This document shows, piece by piece, positions 6,141-13,726 of a DNA stretch of 34,732 nucleotides (position 1 is the first letter of the stretch; each line of letters begins with the position of its first letter). Both the position numbers and the translations under genes were made by a program. The stretch comes from Candidatus Saccharimonadales bacterium. GTDB lineage: Bacteria; Patescibacteriota; Saccharimonadia; Saccharimonadales; UBA10212. The notes under the pieces were generated by a model, which was given only the letters and a program-made list of their open reading frames with translations, did no database searches and had not been told where the DNA came from. The DNA lies in assembly GCA_025450575.1 (NCBI GenBank), contig JANWHE010000003.1:1-34732 (forward strand). The letters are read 5' to 3'.

Positions 6141-9012
6141 GGCTGACCAGCCGGCCGGGAACGTAGATGGCTTTTTTAACTGGCCTGCCGGCTATCTGAG
6201 TAGCGATTTTTTCATCGGACTTAGCGGCGGCGATAGCGTCTTCTTCGGTTATATCGGCGGCTACGACGATTTCGGAGCGGACTTTGCCGTTGACCTGGAC
6301 AGCCAAGGTAATTACTTCCTCGGCGACCAGCTTATCGTCCCAGAGCGGCCAGTTCGAGATATGGATCGAGCTGTCATGGCCCAAGCTTTCCCAGATCTCT
6401 TCGGTGATATGCGGAGCGAAAGGCGCTAAAAGCTGGGTTAAGGTTTCCAGCGCGAACCGCCATCCAGTCGACTGGCTGATACCTGTTTCGGCCTTGATCT
6501 TATAAAGTTCGTTAACCAGACTCATCATGGCGGCGATGGCCGTGTTAAAGCCCAACTGTCCTAGGTCCCGGCTGACTTTTTTAATCGCCTTATGGGTGGT
6601 GGCGGCAATCTCTAAATCTTTTGAGTTATTCGGGCCTTCGGCTTCCAGAAATTCGCCGACCAGCACCCATAGCCTGTCCAGGAACCGGCGGCTACCGGCG
6701 ATGCCACTCATATCGTACGGACCGCCTTGCTCGTATGGGCCCATGAACATCAGATATAGCCGTAAGCTGTCGGCGCCATAGCTATTGACCTGTTCGTCAG
6801 GATTGACGACATTGCCGCGGCTTTTGCTCATCTTCTGGCCGTCGGGGCCTAAGATAATCCCCTGATTGGTCAGCTTCTTAAACGGCTCTTCGAAATCCAA
6901 GCCGTAGTTATCATGTAAGAATTTGGTTACGAAACGAGCGTATAACAGGTGCAGGATAGCATGTTCGATGCCGCCGATATAATGGTCCATCGGCATCCAC
7001 CGATTGATTAAATCGGTGTCAAACGGGGCTTTGTCATTCTTGGCGTCCAGATAGCGCAAAAAGTACCAGCTGGAATCCACGAAGGTGTCCATGGTATCGG
7101 TTTCACGCTTGGCCGGACCGCCGCACTCCGGGCAGCTGGTATTAACGAAGTCAGGCCGGTGCGTCAGCGGCGATTGGCCGGATAGCTCAAACTCTACGTC
7201 TTCGGGCAGAATCACCGGCAGATCCGCCTCCGGCACCGGCCGGATGCCGCATTTCTCGCAGTAAATAATCGGGATCGGCGTACCCCAGTAACGCTGGCGG
7301 CTGATCAGCCAATCACGCAGCTTGTAATTAACCTGTTCCTTGGCGACGTCCTCCTTAGCCAGGTCGGCCACGATCTTATCGCGGGCCTCAGCCGAGCTCA
7401 ATCCAGTGTATTTCCCCGAGTCGATAAGCTCTCCCTCGTCGTCCAAAGATGTTTCGTCCCACAGCTGGTTCCACACCAGTTTCTGATGTTCGGGCGTCAA
7501 TCGGTCTAAAACTTCCTTTTTATCTACCCAGACCAGGGTATGAAGTTTTTTCTCGGAAGCCGCTATCTCCGCCTGGTTATCCAGGTTCTCGACTTCGGCG
7601 ACCAATCCGTAGGCCACTGCTTTACGGTTCTGCTGTTTGTGCGACGCGCAGTAACGCGCGCCGGTTACCCAAGCCAGCTTCTTGGTTATCTTGGCATCTT
7701 TAATCGACGCTTCCTCTTTGATCTCATTCAAAGCGGCTTGTTCGGGGGTCTGGCCTTTCTCTATGCCGCCCATGACCGCCGTGGTGATTCCTTCCAGGCT
7801 TTCGTGCCAATCCAACAAGGCATACTTGCCGGTCGACTTATCCAAAAGATGGACTATTACCGTCGGCCGCTCCACCTCCTCGAACTCCTCTTTGGGCGGG
7901 TTGGTACTGTCGTCTTCGCACGGCATAATCACTTGCTTTATGGGCAGATTGAATTTTTTGGCAAACTCATAATCGCGCTGGTCGTGGGCCGGAACGGCCA
8001 TGATAGCGCCAGTACCATAGCTGAACAGCACATAATCCGCTATCCAAATTGGAATCTTTTCTTTGGTCGCTGGATTAAGAACGTAAGCACCAGTGAACGA
8101 ACCGGTCTTGTGTTTTTCGCCTTCTTTGCGTTCCAGCTCGGTCTTGTGGCTGGTCTCTTCTATATATTGCTCTACCCGCGGCCGGCATTCATCGGTCGTG
8201 ATCACTTTGACTAGCGGATGTTCCGGCGCCAGCACCATATAGGTGGCGCCGTAGATCGTATCCGGCCGGGTCGTGAATACTTCGATTTGATGTCTGGTAT
8301 CCGGAACTCGGAATTTTATCAAGGCGCCCTGGCTTTTGCCGATCCAGTTGACCTGCATGGTCTTGACCTTCTGCGGCCACTCCACGGTTTCAAGGTCGTC
8401 TAATAAGCGTTCGGCGTAATCGGTGATCTTAAAGAACCATTGCTCCAGCTCCTTTTGGATGACCGGCGTGCCGCAGCGCTCGCAGACATTGTCTTCGCCG
8501 ACCACCTGTTCGTTAGCCAGCACCGTCTGGTCCTTGGGGCACCAGTTGACCACGCGCTTGGCCCGGTAAGCCAGTCCTTTTTCGTACAGCCTGAGAAACA
8601 GCCATTGGTTCCAGCGGTAAAAGTCCGGCTGGCAGGTAGCCAAGGTGTGGTCCCAGTCGTAGCTGGCGCCGATCTGGGCAATCTGGCGTTTCATGCTGTC
8701 AATGTTGCTGTAAGTCCATTTAGCCGGCTGGATGCCGCGTTTGATCGCGGCGTTTTCGGCCGGCAGGCCAAATGCGTCAAAGCCGATGGTCGTCAGGACG
8801 TTATTGCCCAGCATTCGCCGGAAACGGGCCACCGTATCTGTCGGCCCGAAGTTATACCAATGTCCGATATGCAGATCGCCGGAGGGATAAGGCAGCATAG
8901 GAATGACATAGAACTTGTCGGCCGTGCGGCTCATGTCGGTCTTATAAATGCCGGATTCGGCCCAGACCTGCTGCCACTTAGGCTCTATCTCCTTGGGATT
9001 ATAACGCCTCAT
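6130..9012 (-). CDS. leuS: Leucyl-tRNA synthetase with large NUDIX-like insertion
   Basis: This class I synthetase charges tRNA-Leu. The HIGH motif is at 48-51 (YPSGDLHIGHW) and KMSKS at 727-731. The editing domain shows FTTRPDTIYGATYM and AIMAVPAHDQRDYEFA, which includes the aspartate used to discriminate the mischarged amino acid. CxxC clusters (CERCG, CEKCG, CPECGG) are present. At 960 residues it is roughly 100 longer than usual bacterial enzymes, because about 160 residues (365-524) replace the short stretch between the editing domain (NLPIKQVIMP) and GELIDSGKYTGLSS. The C-terminal anticodon and tail domains appear complete. No Shine-Dalgarno sequence precedes the ATG; TAAAAT lies nine bases upstream. 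The synthetase call is certain; the role of the insertion is not. Confidence 0.98.
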   Translation of the reverse strand: MRRYNPKEIEPKWQQVWAESGIYKTDMSRTADKFYVIPMLPYPSGDLHIGHWYNFGPTDTVARFRRMLGNNVLTTIGFDAFGLPAENAAIKRGIQPAKWTYSNIDSMKRQIAQIGASYDWDHTLATCQPDFYRWNQWLFLRLYEKGLAYRAKRVVNWCPKDQTVLANEQVVGEDNVCERCGTPVIQKELEQWFFKITDYAERLLDDLETVEWPQKVKTMQVNWIGKSQGALIKFRVPDTRHQIEVFTTRPDTIYGATYMVLAPEHPLVKVITTDECRPRVEQYIEETSHKTELERKEGEKHKTGSFTGAYVLNPATKEKIPIWIADYVLFSYGTGAIMAVPAHDQRDYEFAKKFNLPIKQVIMPCEDDSTNPPKEEFEEVERPTVIVHLLDKSTGKYALLDWHESLEGITTAVMGGIEKGQTPEQAALNEIKEEASIKDAKITKKLAWVTGARYCASHKQQNRKAVAYGLVAEVENLDNQAEIAASEKKLHTLVWVDKKEVLDRLTPEHQKLVWNQLWDETSLDDEGELIDSGKYTGLSSAEARDKIVADLAKEDVAKEQVNYKLRDWLISRQRYWGTPIPIIYCEKCGIRPVPEADLPVILPEDVEFELSGQSPLTHRPDFVNTSCPECGGPAKRETDTMDTFVDSSWYFLRYLDAKNDKAPFDTDLINRWMPMDHYIGGIEHAILHLLYARFVTKFLHDNYGLDFEEPFKKLTNQGIILGPDGQKMSKSRGNVVNPDEQVNSYGADSLRLYLMFMGPYEQGGPYDMSGIAGSRRFLDRLWVLVGEFLEAEGPNNSKDLEIAATTHKAIKKVSRDLGQLGFNTAIAAMMSLVNELYKIKAETGISQSTGWRFALETLTQLLAPFAPHITEEIWESLGHDSSIHISNWPLWDDKLVAEEVITLAVQVNGKVRSEIVVAADITEEDAIAAAKSDEKIATQIAGRPVKKAIYVPGRLVSLVI
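7441..7920 (-). other. NUDIX-like domain inserted in LeuRS (residues 365-524)
   Basis: The inserted segment resembles a NUDIX domain: strand PTVIVHLLDKSTGKYALLDW, then MGGIEKGQTPEQAALNEIKE at about 414-433, followed by E434. Compared with the canonical box GX5EX7REUXEEXGU, the metal-binding E-I-K-E-E core (E430, E433, E434) is kept. The first Glu is Gln (Q421), the Arg is Asn (N429) and the final Gly is Ser (S436). Catalysis is therefore doubtful. A strand and helix typical of the fold follow (AVAYGLVAEVENL, LVWVDKKEVLDRL). Confidence 0.7.
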
Positions 9013-9048
9013 ATCGTTCTAATTTTAACAGAGAAAGAAGACTATTTA

Positions 9049-10617
9049 TCAGTATCTGTGGCGCAAGGTGGCGTGCCAGGCTATATCTCCCAAGGCGCGG
9101 GACATCGTTTCGGCGTCGGCCCGGGGAGCCAGGAACAGCCTGTCCCATTCCTGCTGGACCTGGCTCAACTTCCCCTTCAGTTCGGTAGCGAAGTCCGGCG
9201 CCAGGTGTATCCGCGCCACGTAAGCTTGGGCCTGGATGGCCTTATGCTGCCCCAGCAACTGTGCGAAATATTTATCGGACCGGCTCAGGCGGGCCACTTT
9301 ACCTTTCGAAGTGAAGAATAACGGGTCCACGGCCCGCGGCTTAAGAGGCGGCATAAAAACATCTAGCGTACTTTTATTCCGACCGTAATCTTTGACGTCA
9401 GCGGCTTCAGCTACCGGGACGAACTCCAGGTTGGGCGGCTTCGCGCCGGCATACTCCCCTTTCCAAGTCCGGGATTCCAGAGGCGGCAGATAATCCCGGA
9501 TTTCTTCCGCGAAAGGACTTTCTTTATCCCTCATCGCCGTCCGGATGAAATTTTCTATTTCGTCTTCCCGGCCCCAAGCGAAACATCGCCGCTGGTCGCG
9601 GGCGATATCGAGCATCACGGCGTGCAGATCGTTATTAAGGATGCCGACTTGCTGGGTGGATTCGAATATGTCCGTATCGGTCGTATACAGGAAATCGGCC
9701 GGATGACGGATACCGTACCGGCTCAACACCGGCGAGCCGTTCTCCACTATGCCGCCTTTGACCAGGTCGGCGAAAAGATGCAGCTGCAAGCGATGAGTGG
9801 GATGAGACCAATGTTCGGTGGCTAAAAGTCCGAAAGCCACGCCGAAGAACTTCGCTGATTTCTTATCCTTCATCACGATCCTATTGTCGACCAACCGGAA
9901 GTGCGAAATCGGGTCGTGAAGCCAGTTATAAGGATAGGGGTCTATCCATCGGGTAATTTCCCGCGCTCCATAATCAACCCTGTCGACGCACAGGTCAGGC
10001 GATGGGTTCTCGATCCAGTCGGGCTCTTTGACGTATAAGACGGCCGAAGGGTCGATGTTGTACTTGCGCAGCAGCTCGTTGATGCCGCCGATTTCCAGCA
10101 ACTGAAGCAGGGCGATATCATGGTAGTCCTCGGTACCGCCGAAGCCTTGCAACAGCCAATCGCCAAGGTGGGAGCCGGCCATCTGACCCAAGTCGTGCAG
10201 TAAGGCCCTAAGTTGGAGAACGAGTTTTTCTTTTTGGTCGAAAATCCGGCCATCGGTTTCAGCCCGCTCAACCATCTTTCTAATAAAGGCCACGCTTCCC
10301 CATAGATGTTCATGACGAGGCAGATCGGTAGAGCCGGGCATCGTGGAGTATTTCTGAGGCAGAGTGAGCTGTTCCACGTCCATGGTCCGCTGGACCAAAG
10401 GATGGTTGTATAGCTCTATTAGTAAGCCGTCGCCCGGCTGGCGGCCAATCTCCACCGTATTCCAAATAGGGTCTTCTATTGTCAGCAAGCCCTGCCCCTC
10501 GTCATACTCATGTCCGCGGCGCAGCCGGGCCTGGCGGGGCGTCAGGTAATAACGGTCCTCATCGCCGTGGAGCTGATCCAGCCTCGGTATCGAAACATAA
10601 CGCCCGCCTTCTGTCAT
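9049..10617 (-). CDS. HD-domain phosphohydrolase, SAMHD1/dGTPase-like
   Basis: The 522-residue protein has the ordered metal ligands of the HD superfamily: H104 in LPRHEHLWGS, H141-D142 in LRALLHDLGQMAGSHLGDW and Asp at 212 or 215 in CVDRVDYGAREI. The preceding YNHPLVQRTMDVEQLTLP, with HPxxQR, is typical of dNTP triphosphohydrolases of the SAMHD1/YwfO kind, which cut dNTPs to nucleoside and triphosphate. The C-terminal 250 residues contain no motif I recognise. The start ATG 10617 follows AGAGG at short distance. It stands between ilvE and leuS on the same strand. Control of nucleotide pools is plausible; the actual substrate is not shown by the sequence. Confidence 0.8.
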   Translation of the reverse strand: MTEGGRYVSIPRLDQLHGDEDRYYLTPRQARLRRGHEYDEGQGLLTIEDPIWNTVEIGRQPGDGLLIELYNHPLVQRTMDVEQLTLPQKYSTMPGSTDLPRHEHLWGSVAFIRKMVERAETDGRIFDQKEKLVLQLRALLHDLGQMAGSHLGDWLLQGFGGTEDYHDIALLQLLEIGGINELLRKYNIDPSAVLYVKEPDWIENPSPDLCVDRVDYGAREITRWIDPYPYNWLHDPISHFRLVDNRIVMKDKKSAKFFGVAFGLLATEHWSHPTHRLQLHLFADLVKGGIVENGSPVLSRYGIRHPADFLYTTDTDIFESTQQVGILNNDLHAVMLDIARDQRRCFAWGREDEIENFIRTAMRDKESPFAEEIRDYLPPLESRTWKGEYAGAKPPNLEFVPVAEAADVKDYGRNKSTLDVFMPPLKPRAVDPLFFTSKGKVARLSRSDKYFAQLLGQHKAIQAQAYVARIHLAPDFATELKGKLSQVQQEWDRLFLAPRADAETMSRALGDIAWHATLRHRY

Positions 10618-10653
10618 GCCTCTATCGTGGCATAAGAGGTTGGTTTTGCAAGC

Positions 10654-11586
10654 TTAAGGGTTTACGGAGGTAAGCCAGTTTTTATAGGCCGCGGTTCCGC
10701 CAATCTGAGCCTGCCCATATGCTTTGGCTATCTTATCCGTTAGGTCGCCTATCTTTCCGTTACCGATAGTCCGTTTATCAATCGACAGCACCGGCGTCAC
10801 GCGGGCCGAGCTGCCGCACATGAAGGCCTCCTCGGCGACGTAAAGTTCACTGCGGTCAATGCTACGTTCCTGGGCGGGGATGTTTAAGTCCTGGGCAATC
10901 GTTAGAACGCTGCTGCGGGTAATGCCCTCTAAGATATCGGTCGCCGGGTCCGGCGTAATCAGTACGCCCCCTCGAATGATGAACAAGTTAGCCACCGTGC
11001 CTTCGGCCACGTGGCCATGCTCGTCCACGGCGATGGCATCATCATAACCGTTCAGCAGGGCTTCGTTCTTCATCAGGCTGGCGTTGACATAACTGCCGTT
11101 GACTTTGGCCCGCGACGGGATGGCGTTGTCCGGATTACGCGTCCAGCTGGATATGCAGACGTGCGCGCCGGCTGGCGGCAGAATCTCGCCCATCGGGTAA
11201 ACGTAGGCGCTGAGCGCGTTCTTAAGGCCGTGGATTTTGGTACCGGCGACCAATTCGTCTATGAATACGGTTACCCGTACCAGCGCGCTTTCCTTAACTT
11301 CGTTCCGGCTTAGCAGCTCCAGCATCGTCCGCTGGAACTTTTCGTACGGCCACTCGTTAGCGAAAGAATCGAAGTCCATAATTTTAGCCGAGTTCACCAG
11401 CCGGTCGTAATGTTCGCGCAGCCTGAAAACATAGAGTTTCTGCTGTTTATCGTTCCAGTTGGCCGAAAAAACGGTGTAGATGCTCAGTCCGTAAAGTACC
11501 GGCGAACTGGCGATACTCACATTGGCCTCGCTGAACGGAACGAAACCGTTTCTGAAATAAGCTTGCGTGGAATTCAACTCTATCAT
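10654..11586 (-). CDS. ilvE: Branched-chain-type class IV aminotransferase
   Basis: This is a 310-residue fold-type IV PLP enzyme. The Schiff-base lysine is K161 in SRAKVNGSYVNASLMKNEAL. PLP and substrate motifs include FRLREHYDRLVNSAK, EGTVANLFI, ILEGITRSSVLTIAQDL and FMCGSSARVTPVLSID. The last blocks follow branched-chain aminotransferases (ITR, GTAAxVTPV) more closely than D-alanine aminotransferases. It would interconvert Leu, Ile or Val with their keto acids, using glutamate. The rest of the branched-chain pathway is not in the window. It overlaps ddl by four bases (ATGA), so it is the last gene of murF-ddl-ilvE. That context keeps open a role in supplying a D-amino acid or keto acid for cell-wall synthesis. 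Confidence 0.88.
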   Translation of the reverse strand: MIELNSTQAYFRNGFVPFSEANVSIASSPVLYGLSIYTVFSANWNDKQQKLYVFRLREHYDRLVNSAKIMDFDSFANEWPYEKFQRTMLELLSRNEVKESALVRVTVFIDELVAGTKIHGLKNALSAYVYPMGEILPPAGAHVCISSWTRNPDNAIPSRAKVNGSYVNASLMKNEALLNGYDDAIAVDEHGHVAEGTVANLFIIRGGVLITPDPATDILEGITRSSVLTIAQDLNIPAQERSIDRSELYVAEEAFMCGSSARVTPVLSIDKRTIGNGKIGDLTDKIAKAYGQAQIGGTAAYKNWLTSVNP

Positions 11587-12497
11587 CCGTCTCCCAACCT
11601 AAAATCTCTTTTAACTAAATCGGCGAACCGCTTTACTAGGTCGGCCATAGACAGGCCGGCGGCGGCGGCGGATTTAGGATACAGGCTGCCGGTCGTCATA
11701 CCAGGCATAGTGTTTATTTCCAGGACGAACAAGCTCCCCTGCTTATCTATCATCATATCCACCCGTGACAAGTGCCTGGCGCCCATAGCCGTATTAATCT
11801 GTTCGGCTAAGCCGCGGGCTTGGGCTTGGATCTCTTGGCTGACGGATTTAGCGGGCACCAGTTCCTGGGTCCGGCCGTTATATTTATTGTCGTAATCGAA
11901 CTCTTCGTCCTGCGGCGGCACTATCTCTATTACCGGTAAAGCCTTGCCGTCCAGCACCGGCACGGTTATCTCGGTACCTTCGATGAGTTTTTCGAGTACG
12001 GCCTTGTCTTCCATGGCGAATATCTCGCTGACCGCTTGCTCGTCCTGCGCCTCGTCTTGCCTCACGACCAGGGTACCGATACTGGAGCCGCCGTGAACTA
12101 TCTTTAACACATGATGGACCTTGTTGAGGGGATGTGATTGGTAGCTTTTCTCGTCAACCAGCGCCGCCTCGGCCATCAGGATGTTTATCTGCAGCAGTTC
12201 CAGCCTGGTAGTCCATTTATCGAAACAGGCTATCGAAGCGGCGCTGTCCGATCCTAAGTATGGCAATCCGCGGGCTTCTATTTCTTTCTGGATAACGCCG
12301 TCTTCGCCGTTCTTGCCATGCAGGATCGGAAAAACCAAGGTGTCCTTCAGGCCATCAAGGACATCCAGGCCGTCGGCCGGATCGGCCTCTATGATTTCGA
12401 AGCCAGCTTGGCGGCCGGCATCGGCGACGGCCGTGGCCGACCGTAGCGAAACCTGACGCTCCGGCGATATCCCGCCGCCCAGCACCAATATTTTCAT
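11583..12497 (-). CDS. ddl: D-alanine--D-alanine ligase
   Basis: Ddl joins two D-alanines with ATP to make the peptidoglycan dipeptide. In 304 residues the ATP-grasp layout is complete: N-terminal VLGGGISPERQVSLRSA (the GGxSxExxVSL motif), HGKNGEDGVIQKEIEARGLP, the glycine-rich loop VHGGSSIGTLVV and the magnesium site VLEINTMPGMTTGSLYPKSA. Length is normal. It overlaps murF by four bases upstream and ilvE by four bases downstream, so the three genes are almost certainly co-translated. Together with murF it makes the D-Ala-D-Ala end of the pentapeptide. Confidence 0.96.
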   Translation of the reverse strand: MKILVLGGGISPERQVSLRSATAVADAGRQAGFEIIEADPADGLDVLDGLKDTLVFPILHGKNGEDGVIQKEIEARGLPYLGSDSAASIACFDKWTTRLELLQINILMAEAALVDEKSYQSHPLNKVHHVLKIVHGGSSIGTLVVRQDEAQDEQAVSEIFAMEDKAVLEKLIEGTEITVPVLDGKALPVIEIVPPQDEEFDYDNKYNGRTQELVPAKSVSQEIQAQARGLAEQINTAMGARHLSRVDMMIDKQGSLFVLEINTMPGMTTGSLYPKSAAAAGLSMADLVKRFADLVKRDFRLGDG

Positions 12498-13699
12498 CGG
12501 CTGAATGCCTTTTTCTTAACTTTCATCCAGTCCTCGCTCTGGCGGACCAATTTAGCGACATCGGCCGGATCGGCCAGAAAGCTTTTGATGGCTTCTTCGG
12601 CGAATACTTTGTTCTGCGAACCCTTCACTAAGACTACCGCGCCCTTTTTAATAACCGGTTTTAGGAAATCCCCGGCATCGTACGGGCTGTCAAAGCTGTG
12701 TACCCGGCACTCCTTGGCCGATGCCGCCGGCGCCAGATATTTGTTGGCGTCCGGACCGATCGTCACTACCAGTTCCAGCTGCTTCGGATCGCATAAGTCG
12801 CCTATCTCTTCGTGGGCCTTTTTGGAATAATCGCCAAGTTCGTTCATATTCCCCAGCACCGCGATCTTTTGCGGTGCTTCGGTCTCATAAAGCGTGTTTA
12901 GCGCCAGCTTGACGGCATTGGGGCTGGCATTATATGAATCATCGATGATGGTCGAACCATTTACGCCGGCCAGCCGCTGCATGCGGCCTGGGACGGGTTT
13001 GATATTCTCCAACCCTTTTTCAATCGCCCCGGCATTCATGCCTAATTTCCGGGCCACGGCCGACGCCGCCAAAGCGCTGTAGATTTCAGCCTTAGACTTA
13101 CCGGTGGTTGTTTTGGCATCCGGCTTGAAGTCGGCGGCGGTGTCTAGGCCGTAAGTCAGTAATCCGCCGGCGCTAGGCAGGTACTTTCGCGGGCATAAAT
13201 CCCTGTTAGCCAGCACCAGGCTGGAAAATTGGCTGACGGCCAGCTCCTCTTTGGCTACGGCGTCCATATTTCCGAAAGCCTGCATGTGTTCCGGGGTAAT
13301 AGCCGTCAGTACGCCGATTTCCAGATTCAGGTATTTCTTAAATGGCAGTATCGAGCCGGGCTCGTCGCTGCCCAGCTCGACTACGACCACGTCATAAGGA
13401 TATGACCGGCTCAGCTGTCTTTGGTTGCGCCAAAAAACCGCCAGCCAAGCTATCGGATTAAATAAGCTTGGGATATTCTCGCCGAAAAATATCAAAGGCA
13501 CGCTGACTATATCGTTATAGTTACCTTCTTGGTACCGCACCCGAAAGCCGGCCTGCAACACTTCGGCGATAGCCAGTTTGGTGCTGGTTTTGCCGATACT
13601 GCCGACCACGCCTATCACTTTGATATCGTTTTTTTTAGTCAGGGCGCGTATCTGGTAGCCAAGGATGGCGGCGACTATTCTCTTAGCCTGTTTTTTCAC
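12494..13699 (-). CDS. murF: MurF-type Mur ligase lacking the usual N-terminal domain
   Basis: MurF adds D-Ala-D-Ala to the UDP-MurNAc tripeptide. The ATP-binding loop is GSIGKTSTK at 33-41. Further Mur-ligase landmarks are VVVELGSDEPGSI, TAITPEHMQAFGNMDAVAKE and the C-terminal-domain start RMQRLAGVNGSTIIDDSYNASPNA (shown here as two joined short motifs: VPGRMQRLAG and IIDDSYNASPNAVK). At 401 residues it is about 50 short. Only about 30 residues precede the P-loop, so most of the N-terminal UDP-sugar-binding domain is missing. Ddl follows with a 4-bp overlap, supporting MurF over other Mur ligases. The start is GTG, seven bases after TATAAT, without a Shine-Dalgarno sequence. Confidence 0.88.
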   Translation of the reverse strand: MKKQAKRIVAAILGYQIRALTKKNDIKVIGVVGSIGKTSTKLAIAEVLQAGFRVRYQEGNYNDIVSVPLIFFGENIPSLFNPIAWLAVFWRNQRQLSRSYPYDVVVVELGSDEPGSILPFKKYLNLEIGVLTAITPEHMQAFGNMDAVAKEELAVSQFSSLVLANRDLCPRKYLPSAGGLLTYGLDTAADFKPDAKTTTGKSKAEIYSALAASAVARKLGMNAGAIEKGLENIKPVPGRMQRLAGVNGSTIIDDSYNASPNAVKLALNTLYETEAPQKIAVLGNMNELGDYSKKAHEEIGDLCDPKQLELVVTIGPDANKYLAPAASAKECRVHSFDSPYDAGDFLKPVIKKGAVVLVKGSQNKVFAEEAIKSFLADPADVAKLVRQSEDWMKVKKKAFSR

Positions 13700-13706
13700 T
13701 GTCTGA

Positions 13707-13712
13707 ATTATA
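13707..13712 (-). promoter_or_regulatory. -10 box for murF-ddl-ilvE, leaderless type
   Basis: TATAAT on the minus strand ends seven bases before the GTG start of murF. No ribosome-binding site fits in between. It lies in the 27-bp gap after typA. Confidence 0.55.
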
Positions 13713-13726
13713 CCAAGAGGAGGGTT

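Noticed and set aside
8440-9321. Long plus-strand open frame of 293 codons opposite leuS and the HD gene
   Set aside because: It spans two strongly supported minus-strand genes and has no motif or start signal. It reflects codon bias of the real genes.
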